A stretch of DNA of 5,842 nucleotides from assembly GCA_947483645.1 (NCBI GenBank), contig CANKLS010000071.1, positions 1 through 5,842 of the forward strand. The letters run 5' to 3'. The position numbers were made by a program, and so were the translations under genes. Positions 1 through 5,842 of the stretch are shown here, in pieces. Source of the stretch: Bradymonadales bacterium. Its GTDB lineage: Bacteria; Myxococcota; Bradymonadia; REDH01. The number at the start of each line of letters is the position of its first letter. The stretch's first letter is position 1. The notes under the pieces were generated by a model. That model was not told the DNA's origin. It did not search any database and was given only the letters and a program-made list of their open reading frames with translations.

Positions 1-1088
1 AGCCCCTCGCTCCGGTGGTCGTAGATGCGGTGTGCGCGGCTGAGGTCGTCTTCGTTTTGACCGTATCCGTGGAGCGTTGCGCGGCATCCGACGGTCGTTC
101 CGATGAGCGGATAGCGTCGAATCTTCGGGAAGATAGACTCTACTCCTTGGAGCAGATACTCAATCTCATCTTCGAGCACAGGGATGCGCTCTAGGTCGCC
201 GTAGTAGTCGTCGTCTGTCGTCCCAATCAGCGTGGTGTTCTGCTGCGGGCAGATGAAAATCTGGCGCCCGTCCACAGCCTTTGCCAGCACCGCGTAGTTC
301 GTCACCCGGCCTGCTGTGATGAGGTGAACCCCCTTTCCAGGCCGAACCTTCACCGACGAAGCCCCCTCCTTCGCCGCAATCCCCATGCTCCAGGGGCCGC
401 CCGCGTTGATGACCCGCGACGCAAAGAGCTCCCTGCGCGCGCCCGAGAGCCGGTCTACCAGCCGGACCCCAAGCACCCGGCCGCCCTCGCGAATCAGCCC
501 CTCCACCTTGTGGTAGGTCAGAAGCTCTGCGCCATGCTCTGCCGCATCGAGGGCGTTGATGAGCGTCAAACGCTGCGCATCGATGCCCCACTCGTCCATC
601 GTGATGGCGCCGAGCAGGTTCTTGGCCAGCCCTGGCTCCACGCGGAGCGCCTCCTCCCGGGTGAGACGCGTGTGCATCAGCCCCCGCTTGAGCGGCTGGT
701 AGCGGTCGTAGACCGTGAAGAAGACCTCCGCGAGCTCCAGCATGACCCGCTCTTGGATACCACCCTCCTGCCAGGGGAGCAGGAAGGGGATGCGGAAGAT
801 GAGGTGGGGCGCAATCTGCTGGATGAAGCCCGAGTCGAGGCAGGAGAGCCTCGTCACCGAGGGGTCGGAGGTCAGATAGCGCAACCCGCCGTGGATCATG
901 CCTGAGCTGGCCCAGGTGGCGCCGGTCGCGAGGTCGCGCATCTCGCACAGCGTCACATGGAGGCCACGCAGTGCGGCGTCGCGTGCAATACCTGCACCGT
1001 TGATGCCACCGCCGATGACGACCAGGTCGAGCGGCTGCTCACGCGTTCCCGCAGGACGAGGCCCCGTCTGGCGTGATGTAGCCGCCAT
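1..1088 (-). CDS. glpD: FAD-dependent glycerol-3-phosphate dehydrogenase (GlpD/GlpA family), C-terminus cut by the window edge
   Basis: This flavoenzyme family oxidises sn-glycerol 3-phosphate to dihydroxyacetone phosphate and passes electrons to the quinone pool at the inner face of the cytoplasmic membrane. The visible 362 residues begin with about 20 polar residues, then a beta strand and the FAD-binding Rossmann motif GGGINGAG (residues 26-33). HGGLRYL (66-72) follows, with Arg70 aligning with Arg54 of E. coli GlpD. Further family blocks are RVINAGGPW (225-233), VRPGKGVHLI (248-257), TLIGTTDDDYYGD (286-298) and a GCRATL block (334-339) at the position of the usual GVRPL. Family members are about 500-560 residues, so roughly 140-200 residues lie beyond the left edge. 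The ATG is 5 bases after the aspS stop with only a weak Shine-Dalgarno, which suggests translational coupling. Whether it is the aerobic GlpD or the anaerobic GlpA type cannot be settled without the C-terminus; another FAD-dependent oxidoreductase of this family is less likely. Confidence 0.88.
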   Translation of the reverse strand, partial: MAATSRQTGPRPAGTREQPLDLVVIGGGINGAGIARDAALRGLHVTLCEMRDLATGATWASSGMIHGGLRYLTSDPSVTRLSCLDSGFIQQIAPHLIFRIPFLLPWQEGGIQERVMLELAEVFFTVYDRYQPLKRGLMHTRLTREEALRVEPGLAKNLLGAITMDEWGIDAQRLTLINALDAAEHGAELLTYHKVEGLIREGGRVLGVRLVDRLSGARRELFASRVINAGGPWSMGIAAKEGASSVKVRPGKGVHLITAGRVTNYAVLAKAVDGRQIFICPQQNTTLIGTTDDDYYGDLERIPVLEDEIEYLLQGVESIFPKIRRYPLIGTTVGCRATLHGYGQNEDDLSRAHRIYDHRSEG

Positions 1089-1093
1089 GTCGC

Positions 1094-2875
1094 TTAACCG
1101 CGGGGCTTGGCGAGGGCGATGCCCAACTCGCGGAGCTGCGCGTCGTCAACGGGCCCCGGTGCCTCGGTCATGAGGCAGGAGGCGCTGGCCGTCTTCGGGA
1201 AGGCGATGACGTCGCGGAGGCTGGTTGCGCCCGACAGCAGCATCATGAGCCGGTCAAAGCCGAAGGCGATGCCGCCGTGCGGCGGTGCGCCGCTCTTGAG
1301 GGCCTTGAGCAGGAAGCCAAACTTCTGGTTGGCCTCCTCCTCGCCAATGCCGAGCAGCGAGAAGAGCTTGCTCTGTAGGCGGGTGTCGTGGATTCGGATG
1401 CTGCCGCCGCCGAGCTCGATGCCGTTGAGCACAAGGTCGTAGGCGCGGGCCCGGATCTCGCCGGGGTTGGTGTCGAAGAGGGGCACATCCTCCGGGCGGG
1501 GCGAGGTGAAGGGGTGGTGCATGGCCACCCAGCGACCGGCCTCCGCATCGTAGTCGAGCAGCGGGAAGTCGGTCACCCAGACGAACTTGTAGCTGTCCGC
1601 CGGGATGAGCCCACGCTCAGCGGCGATGAGCTTGCGGAGGTTGCCGAGCGCAGGATTGGCAACCTTGGCGAGGTCGGCCACGAAGAGGAGCAGGTCGCCC
1701 TCGTTCGCGCCCATGGCGCCCGCAATCTTGGTCTGCCAGCCGGCGTCGAAGAACTTGGAGATACCGCCCGTCCATCCCTCGGCCGTCAGCTTGGCCCAGC
1801 CGAGCCCCTTGGCGCCGAAGATGGCAGCCTTGGCGGTGTACTCGTCGATGCTCTTGCGGCTGATCTCGCCGCCGTTCGGCACCACGATGCCCTTGACCAC
1901 GCCGCCCTTGGCGACCGCGTCGGCAAAGAGGGGGAAGGGGAAGCCGTCGGCCGACAGCGCGCTGATGTCCTGTAGCTCCAGCCCGTAGCGCATGTCGGGG
2001 TTGTCGACGCCAAAGCGAGCCATCGCCTCGTCATAGGAGATGCGCGGGATGGGCAGCTGAATCTCATGCTGGTGCACGTAGCTCCAGATGCGCGACATGA
2101 GCCGCTCGCAGAGCTCGTAGATGTCCTCGCGGTCGATGAACGACATCTCCATGTCGATCTGGGTGAACTCGGGCTGCCGGTCGGCGCGGAGGTCTTCGTC
2201 TCGGAAGCAGCGGCAGATCTGGTAGTAGCGGTCGAAGCCGGCGACCATGTAGAGTTGCTTGAAGAGCTGGGGCGACTGGGGGAGGGCGTAGAACTCACCG
2301 CCGTGCACGCGGCTCGGGACGAGGTAGTCGCGAGCGCCTTCGGGCGTCGACTTGGTGAGGATGGGGGTCTCGAGCTCGAGGAAGCCGTTCTCATGGAGGA
2401 ACTGGCGGACCACGTGGGTCACCTCGGCGCGGAGCACGATGTTCTTCTGGATGGGCTTGCGGCGCAGGTCGACGAAGCGGTGCTGCAGGCGGAGCTCCTC
2501 GCTCGCGGTGACCTCGTCACGCACGGGGAAGGGCGGCGTCTCGGCCCGGTTGAGCACCACAATCTCGGTCGCCTCGACCTCGATTTCACCCGTCGGGATC
2601 TGCTTGTTGGTGTTGCTGCCGCGGCTGACCACCACGCCCGTGATGGCGACCACCCACTCCGGTCGAACCTCCGCGGCCGCTGCTGCCAGCGCCGCATCTA
2701 CGGTGGGGTCGAACTTCACCTGGGTCACGCCGTAGCGGTCGCGCAGGTCGATGAAGGCGCAGCCACCCAGGTCGCGGTTGCTTGCTACCCAGCCATCGAG
2801 CGTAACCGTCGCGCCAATATCGGAGGCGCGGAGTGCGCCGCAGGTGTGTGAACGGCGGGGAGGGACTTCAAACAT
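1094..2875 (-). CDS. aspS: Aspartyl-tRNA synthetase, bacterial class IIb type, complete
   Basis: This cytoplasmic enzyme charges tRNA-Asp with aspartate using ATP. At 593 residues it matches the usual bacterial length (E. coli has 590). An N-terminal OB-fold anticodon-binding domain (about 10-110) contains GWVASNRDLGG. The class II catalytic core follows: motif 1 region with TKSTPEGARDYLVPSR (174-189), the Asp-binding block QSPQLFKQL (200-208), motif 2 with FRDEDLRADRQPEFTQID (224-241), and motif 3 with GGIAFGFDR (534-542, Arg542). The roughly 130-residue bacterial GAD-type insertion lies between motifs 2 and 3. The start is supported by the conserved opening RSHTCGALR right after the chosen ATG; no good Shine-Dalgarno precedes it. 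Leu36 in RDLGG aligns with Leu30 of E. coli AspRS, where non-discriminating enzymes carry His. All key motifs look intact. It lies 29 bases after ligA and 5 bases before glpD on the same strand. Confidence 0.98.
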   Translation of the reverse strand: MFEVPPRRSHTCGALRASDIGATVTLDGWVASNRDLGGCAFIDLRDRYGVTQVKFDPTVDAALAAAAAEVRPEWVVAITGVVVSRGSNTNKQIPTGEIEVEATEIVVLNRAETPPFPVRDEVTASEELRLQHRFVDLRRKPIQKNIVLRAEVTHVVRQFLHENGFLELETPILTKSTPEGARDYLVPSRVHGGEFYALPQSPQLFKQLYMVAGFDRYYQICRCFRDEDLRADRQPEFTQIDMEMSFIDREDIYELCERLMSRIWSYVHQHEIQLPIPRISYDEAMARFGVDNPDMRYGLELQDISALSADGFPFPLFADAVAKGGVVKGIVVPNGGEISRKSIDEYTAKAAIFGAKGLGWAKLTAEGWTGGISKFFDAGWQTKIAGAMGANEGDLLLFVADLAKVANPALGNLRKLIAAERGLIPADSYKFVWVTDFPLLDYDAEAGRWVAMHHPFTSPRPEDVPLFDTNPGEIRARAYDLVLNGIELGGGSIRIHDTRLQSKLFSLLGIGEEEANQKFGFLLKALKSGAPPHGGIAFGFDRLMMLLSGATSLRDVIAFPKTASASCLMTEAPGPVDDAQLRELGIALAKPRG

Positions 2876-2904
2876 GCATCAGCCAGCAGTGAGGGCGTGA
2901 CGGT

Positions 2905-4872
2905 TCACGCAGGGGAAGAATCGGGTGTAAGCATCGGCAGGAAATCGCGCTCAGGAATGATCAAAATACGACCGCCCGCTTCGCGCAGGCCCATAGCCTT
3001 CTTGAGCTTCGATGACATCTTTCCCGCGACCATCTTGTCGTAGTCGGCATCGCCCACAACGAGGAAGTCGACCTCGCCGCTGACCGAACTCGGCGTCGCG
3101 CCACCCTGCGCTCGGACCTGTTCCTGCGCCGCCTCTCGGGACATCGAGGCGAGCGAGCCGGTGAAGACGAACTTCTGGCCTGCGAGGGGGCCGACCGCGG
3201 CCGATTTGGGTGGCCAGGTGAGCGTCACGCAGGCCGCGAGCCGCTCAATCCAGGGCCGGTGTTCGGCAACAAAAGAGAGGATGGAGGCCGAGACGCGGGG
3301 GCCGACGCCGGCAATGGCGGTGAGCTGGTCGGCGTTGGCGTCGAGCAGGCCGTTGAGGCTCTCGAAGTTGGCCTCGAGGTCGCGCGAAAGCTGCTCGCCA
3401 ACCTCGGGCGCGCCGAGCGCGTTTACGAAGGAGGCGAAGCGGAGGATGCGACGCGCCTCGATGCTGGCCAGCAGGTTGGCAGCGGACTTGTCGCCGAGCC
3501 GCTCGAGCGAGGTCAGCTTGGCGGCGTCGAGTGCGTAGAAGTCGGCGGGCTCCGTGAGCAGTCCGGCTGCGAAGAGCTGTTCGATCAGCTTGGGCCCGAA
3601 GCCATCGAGGTCGAGCGCGCTGGCCACATGTAGGAGCCTGCGCGAGGCCGCGCCGGTGCAGGTGGCGGCGTGGTCTGCCATGAGGATGTCTTCGCGTACC
3701 TCGGTAGCCGCGCCGCAGCTGGGGCAGGCGGAGGGCGGCAGCAGCCGCTCTCCGTCGCCAGGCCTGAGCACCGATTCGATGTGCGGGATGACGCCGCCCC
3801 GCCGCGTCACGGCAACCTGCGCGCCAACGGCCAGCGGCGATTCGCTGGCCAACTTCGCCATGATGGAGAGGTTGTGCAGCGAGACGCGCGACACGGTCAC
3901 GCCCGACAGGGAGACAGGCGCCACGAGCGCGACCGGGTTGATGGCTCCGGTCCGAGAGACCGACCACTCGATGCCGGTCAGCTCAGAGAGGCCCGACTCA
4001 CCCTGATACTTGTAGGCGATGGCGCCGCGCGGGTGGTGTGCGGTGTTGCCCAGGCCGTGCTGCAGCGCGAGGTCGTTGACCTTGAAGACAATGCCGTCGG
4101 TCTCGTAGTCGAGCTCGTTGCGGGTCGCGGCGAGCGCATCGAAGCTGCGCTGCCCCTCCTCCCGCTCGCAGACCAGATAGGGCGAGACGGTGAAGCCAAG
4201 CGCACGCAGCCGCTCCATCTCCTCGGCCTCCGTGGCCACGGTCGGGTCGCCCTGCAGGTCGTAGGCGAGGAAGTGGAGCCCGTAGGCCTCGGTCTTGGCC
4301 GGGTCTTTCTGCTTGAGTGCTCCTGCGGCGAGGTTGCGCGGGTTGGCGAAGGTCTCGGCGTAGCGGGCGCTGAAGGTGGAGACGGGCATGAAGGCCTCGC
4401 CCCGCACCTCGATGTTGGCGGCCGCGACCTGAGACGGGACGCCGCCGACCATCAGCATGTTGGCGGTCACCAGCTCCCCTGTCTCGCCGTCGCCACGGGT
4501 TGCCGCGAGCACCAGTCTGCCGGTTCCGTCGTACCGCAGGCTGACGGCAAGGCCATCAATCTTCTGGGTCGCGATCGCTGCAGCTTCGATGCGGCCGAAC
4601 CAGCGGTCGAGCTCCTCTGCGGAGTAGCACTTGTCGAGGCTGAGCATGGGCGCGCCGTGGCGAACCTTGTCTCCGGTGATGGTCGAAGAGGGCACGCGCG
4701 CCAGCACCGGCGAATTCGGGTTTCGTGCCGTGAGCTCCCGCACGAGCAGGTCGAACTCCGCGTCTGTAATCTCGGGTTCGTTGAGCTCCCAGTACTTCCG
4801 GTTGTGCTCAGCGATCGCGGCCTCGAGTTCCGCGTCGGACAGCGTCGGGATTTTGAGCTGGTTGAACGTCAT
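2905..4872 (-). CDS. ligA: NAD-dependent DNA ligase LigA, divergent, with BRCT domain, complete
   Basis: LigA seals 5'-phosphate/3'-OH nicks in replication and repair through a ligase-AMP intermediate made from NAD+. The 655 residues (E. coli 671) run in family order. Domain Ia (1-65) contains PEITDAEFD. The adenylation domain has KIDG with nucleophile Lys104, TRGDGETGE (125-133), EVRGE with Glu159, DGIVFK with Lys264 and AIAYK with Lys288. The OB fold has SRTGAINPVA (306-315). A zinc finger (383-405), helix-hairpin-helix repeats (to about 550) and a BRCT domain (about 562-649) follow. The chosen ATG gives the normal N-terminus MTFNQLKIPTLSD. A longer in-frame start at 5016 would add 48 non-homologous residues across intergenic hairpins. 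Odd points: the third zinc ligand appears to be His401 instead of Cys; Trp28 and Phe40 replace His23 and Tyr35 of E. coli; Gly283 replaces the usual Trp of APRWA. Family assignment is secure; whether it is the primary ligase or a paralogue is open. Confidence 0.95.
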   Translation of the reverse strand: MTFNQLKIPTLSDAELEAAIAEHNRKYWELNEPEITDAEFDLLVRELTARNPNSPVLARVPSSTITGDKVRHGAPMLSLDKCYSAEELDRWFGRIEAAAIATQKIDGLAVSLRYDGTGRLVLAATRGDGETGELVTANMLMVGGVPSQVAAANIEVRGEAFMPVSTFSARYAETFANPRNLAAGALKQKDPAKTEAYGLHFLAYDLQGDPTVATEAEEMERLRALGFTVSPYLVCEREEGQRSFDALAATRNELDYETDGIVFKVNDLALQHGLGNTAHHPRGAIAYKYQGESGLSELTGIEWSVSRTGAINPVALVAPVSLSGVTVSRVSLHNLSIMAKLASESPLAVGAQVAVTRRGGVIPHIESVLRPGDGERLLPPSACPSCGAATEVREDILMADHAATCTGAASRRLLHVASALDLDGFGPKLIEQLFAAGLLTEPADFYALDAAKLTSLERLGDKSAANLLASIEARRILRFASFVNALGAPEVGEQLSRDLEANFESLNGLLDANADQLTAIAGVGPRVSASILSFVAEHRPWIERLAACVTLTWPPKSAAVGPLAGQKFVFTGSLASMSREAAQEQVRAQGGATPSSVSGEVDFLVVGDADYDKMVAGKMSSKLKKAMGLREAGGRILIIPERDFLPMLTPDSSPA

Positions 4873-4875
4873 CAG

Positions 4876-4925
4876 GCGACCGAAGGCGAAGCAGAGAGCC
4901 CCTAGGCTAGAACAGCGACCGAAGG
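4876..4925. repeat. 11-base direct repeat gcgaccgaagg upstream of ligA
   Basis: The sequence gcgaccgaagg occurs exactly at 4876-4886 and again at 4915-4925, 39 bases start to start. The first copy ends 3 bases upstream of the ligA ATG. On the ligA-sense strand it reads ccttcggtcgc twice. Nearly four helical turns between copies would suit a same-face binding site, but in GC-rich DNA two 11-mers could also arise by chance or duplication. No known operator is recognised. Confidence 0.4.
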
Positions 4926-4942
4926 GGGCGCAAGGGGCGAGA

Positions 4943-4964
4943 GCTGCCCGTCGAAACGGGCAGC
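4943..4964. other. Perfect 9-bp hairpin with a 4-base loop
   Basis: The arms gctgcccgt (4943-4951) and acgggcagc (4956-4964) are exact reverse complements around the loop cgaa; on the minus strand the loop reads ttcg. It would sit 71 or more bases upstream of the ligA ATG in a minus-strand leader, or upstream of the kinase gene on the plus strand. Neither side has a T-tract, so it is not a normal intrinsic terminator. It could be an RNA leader stem or a dyad protein-binding site. Confidence 0.6.
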
Positions 4965-4989
4965 GCGGCAACGACTTTGATTGACGCAG

Positions 4990-5004
4990 CCGCGCGCTGC
5001 GCGG
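4990..5004. other. Short GC-rich hairpin, 6-bp stem with 3-base loop
   Basis: The arms ccgcgc (4990-4995) and gcgcgg (4999-5004) pair perfectly around gct. It lies 23 bases before the kinase ATG. It could form in a kinase leader RNA or mark a binding site between promoter elements, but a stem this short and GC-rich is common by chance in this base composition. Confidence 0.3.
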
Positions 5005-5016
5005 TAGTCCCGCCAC

Positions 5017-5021
5017 AGGTG
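5017..5021 (+). promoter_or_regulatory. Shine-Dalgarno site of the kinase gene
   Basis: The bases aggtg, six bases before the ATG at 5028, complement the CACCT of the 16S rRNA 3' end. This is the clearest ribosome binding site in the window and supports that start. The other three genes lack a comparable site. Confidence 0.6.
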
Positions 5022-5027
5022 CCTTCG

Positions 5028-5842
5028 ATGCTCTCTCAACCGCTTCAGATTCTCGGCCATTACACCCTGCTGGAGCGCGTGAGCGTTGGCGGGATGGCGG
5101 AGGTGTTCCGTGCGCGCGACGATCGCGAGCGCCCTCCCAAACGCTTTCTGGCCCTCAAGCGGGTGCTGCCAGGGCTGGCCGAAGACCCCGCCTTCCTCGA
5201 CATGTTCGTGGAGGAGGCGCGGCTCGCAGTGCAGCTCCACCACGCCAACATCTGCGACATCTTCGAACTCGGGCAGCAGGGCGATCTCCTCTATCTCGTC
5301 ATGGAGTTCATCGCCGGCCGTGACCTCCTCCAGCTTCAGCGCCACCTCGTCGGACAGGGCCGCGTGATGAGCGGCGCCCAGGCCATCCACATCATCCTCG
5401 AGCTCCTCGACGCCCTCGACTACGCCCACCGCAAGGTCGACGACGCCGGCCGGCCGCTCCACCTCGTGCACCGCGACATCAGCCCGCAGAATGTGATGGT
5501 CTCCTTCGATGGAGAGGTGAAACTCCTCGACTTTGGCATTGCGCGAGCGGGCACCGGCGTCAGGCGCACCCGCGCAGGCGTCCTCAAGGGCAAGTTCGCC
5601 TACCTCTCGCCCGAGCAGGCAGCCGGCGGGCCCGCCGACCAGCGGAGCGACCTCTTCGCTGTCGGCATCCTGCTCCACGAAATGCTCACGGGAGGCCGGC
5701 TCTTCAGCGCGCCCTCCGAGTTTGAGACGCTCGACAGGGTCCGCTCGCTTCAGGCCCCTTCCGTCTCTGCCTCTCAGCCCCACCTGCCACCCGCTCTCGA
5801 CGCGATCCTGGGCAGGGCGCTCGCCAAGGCACCGGCGGAGCG
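5028..5842 (+). CDS. Hanks-type serine/threonine protein kinase, N-terminal kinase domain; C-terminus beyond the window
   Basis: A eukaryotic-like Ser/Thr kinase that transfers the ATP gamma-phosphate to protein Ser/Thr; the target is unknown. The 271 visible codons cover nearly the whole kinase domain, starting within 12 residues of the N-terminus. The G-loop is SVGGMAEVF (19-27), with Ser19 where the first glycine is usual. ATP-anchoring Lys44 lies in ALKRV and the helix-C Glu is probably Glu63 (EEARL). The catalytic loop HRDISPQN (148-155) has Asp150 and Asn155, with Ser152 instead of the usual Lys. DFG is 168-170, the activation segment has candidate Thr176 and Thr181, SPE (194-196) stands for APE, and Asp208 lies in RSDLFAVG. 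No signal peptide or membrane segment is visible in this part. Myxobacterial-type kinases of this style often carry a C-terminal sensor, TPR or membrane region, which cannot be seen here. The key catalytic residues suggest an active enzyme. Confidence 0.95.
   Translation, partial: MLSQPLQILGHYTLLERVSVGGMAEVFRARDDRERPPKRFLALKRVLPGLAEDPAFLDMFVEEARLAVQLHHANICDIFELGQQGDLLYLVMEFIAGRDLLQLQRHLVGQGRVMSGAQAIHIILELLDALDYAHRKVDDAGRPLHLVHRDISPQNVMVSFDGEVKLLDFGIARAGTGVRRTRAGVLKGKFAYLSPEQAAGGPADQRSDLFAVGILLHEMLTGGRLFSAPSEFETLDRVRSLQAPSVSASQPHLPPALDAILGRALAKAPAE

Larger units (their letters stand above)
4873..5027. promoter_or_regulatory. Divergent intergenic region between ligA and the kinase gene
   Basis: These 155 bases separate two genes transcribed away from each other, so promoters for both the ligA-aspS-glpD unit and the kinase should lie here or overlap the gene starts. 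Visible content is an 11-base direct repeat near the ligA start, a 9-bp hairpin and a 6-bp hairpin. No convincing sigma-70 promoter stands out on either strand, and neither hairpin has a T-run on either side. Promoter function is inferred from gene orientation, not from a recognised consensus. Confidence 0.6.

Noticed and set aside
166..948. Open frame of 260 codons on the minus strand within glpD
   Set aside because: It is the same strand as glpD but a different frame. The Arg/Ala/Gly-rich product lacks motifs, while the glpD frame gives a continuous FAD-enzyme sequence.
2066..2851. Open frame of 261 codons on the plus strand antisense to aspS
   Set aside because: It is a shadow of the aspS codon bias; the Val/Leu/Glu/Asp-rich translation has no domain signature.
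3658..3726. Sequencing frameshift as the cause of the missing LigA cysteine
   Set aside because: The frame and protein similarity continue on both sides, and the change from the E. coli spacing is a whole number of codons.
3670..4905. Open frame of 411 codons on the plus strand antisense to ligA
   Set aside because: It is a mirror frame of a GC-rich gene. Its translation has no recognisable domain, while the opposite strand encodes a clear LigA with all domains in order.
4904..4933. Possible ligA promoter on the minus strand: TTGCGC (4933-4928) and TAGCCT (4909-4904), spacing 18
   Set aside because: Only three of six bases match in each box, and the spacing is at the edge of the usual range. 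This is no better than chance in 155 bases.
4943..4964. Hairpin as an intrinsic terminator
   Set aside because: Neither strand has a T-tract after the stem, and it lies between divergent genes where no transcript needs to end.
4981..5009. TTGACG (4981-4986) as a -35 box for the kinase gene
   Set aside because: The -35 match is good, but no acceptable -10 box lies 16-18 bases downstream; the best candidate, ggtagt, matches three of six bases.
4902..5783. Open frame of 293 codons on the minus strand antisense to the kinase
   Set aside because: The plus strand encodes a kinase domain with every catalytic motif in frame. The antisense product is low-complexity, resembles no family I know and overlaps the ligA leader.

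Overview
The window is about two thirds GC and tightly packed. It carries four protein-coding genes and no RNA gene, insertion sequence, CRISPR array, phage gene or toxin-antitoxin pair that I can recognise. Three genes lie on the minus strand and one on the plus strand. The two end genes are cut by the window edges. The Hanks-type kinase has a G-loop of the GGMAEVF type and a catalytic loop reading HRDISPQN. That style, together with the GC content, points to a Myxococcota (deltaproteobacterial) chromosome. This placement is an inference from one gene family and base composition, not from a marker-gene comparison.

Layout from left to right. Positions 1-1088 (minus) hold most of an FAD-dependent glycerol-3-phosphate dehydrogenase (GlpD/GlpA type), whose C-terminus lies beyond the left edge. 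Positions 1094-2875 (minus) hold a complete bacterial aspartyl-tRNA synthetase (aspS). Positions 2905-4872 (minus) hold a complete but divergent NAD-dependent DNA ligase (ligA) with a C-terminal BRCT domain. Positions 4873-5027 are the only real intergenic space: a divergent 155-base region with two perfect hairpins and an 11-base direct repeat. Positions 5028-5842 (plus) hold the N-terminal kinase domain of a Ser/Thr protein kinase that runs off the right edge.

Transcription of the minus strand probably runs ligA, then aspS, then glpD. The gaps are 29 and 5 bases with no terminator between, so they look like one transcription unit. They share no pathway: DNA nick sealing, tRNA charging, and entry of glycerol 3-phosphate into central metabolism and the respiratory chain. 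The kinase is transcribed away from them and nothing in the sequence ties it to their function.

Most of the window is ordinary housekeeping DNA and I found no new multi-gene system. The most noteworthy signal is in LigA. Its zinc finger appears to be Cys-Cys-His-Cys with altered spacing instead of the usual four cysteines, and several normally conserved NAD- and nucleotide-binding positions are substituted. This raises the question of whether it is the cell's main ligase or a specialised paralogue.
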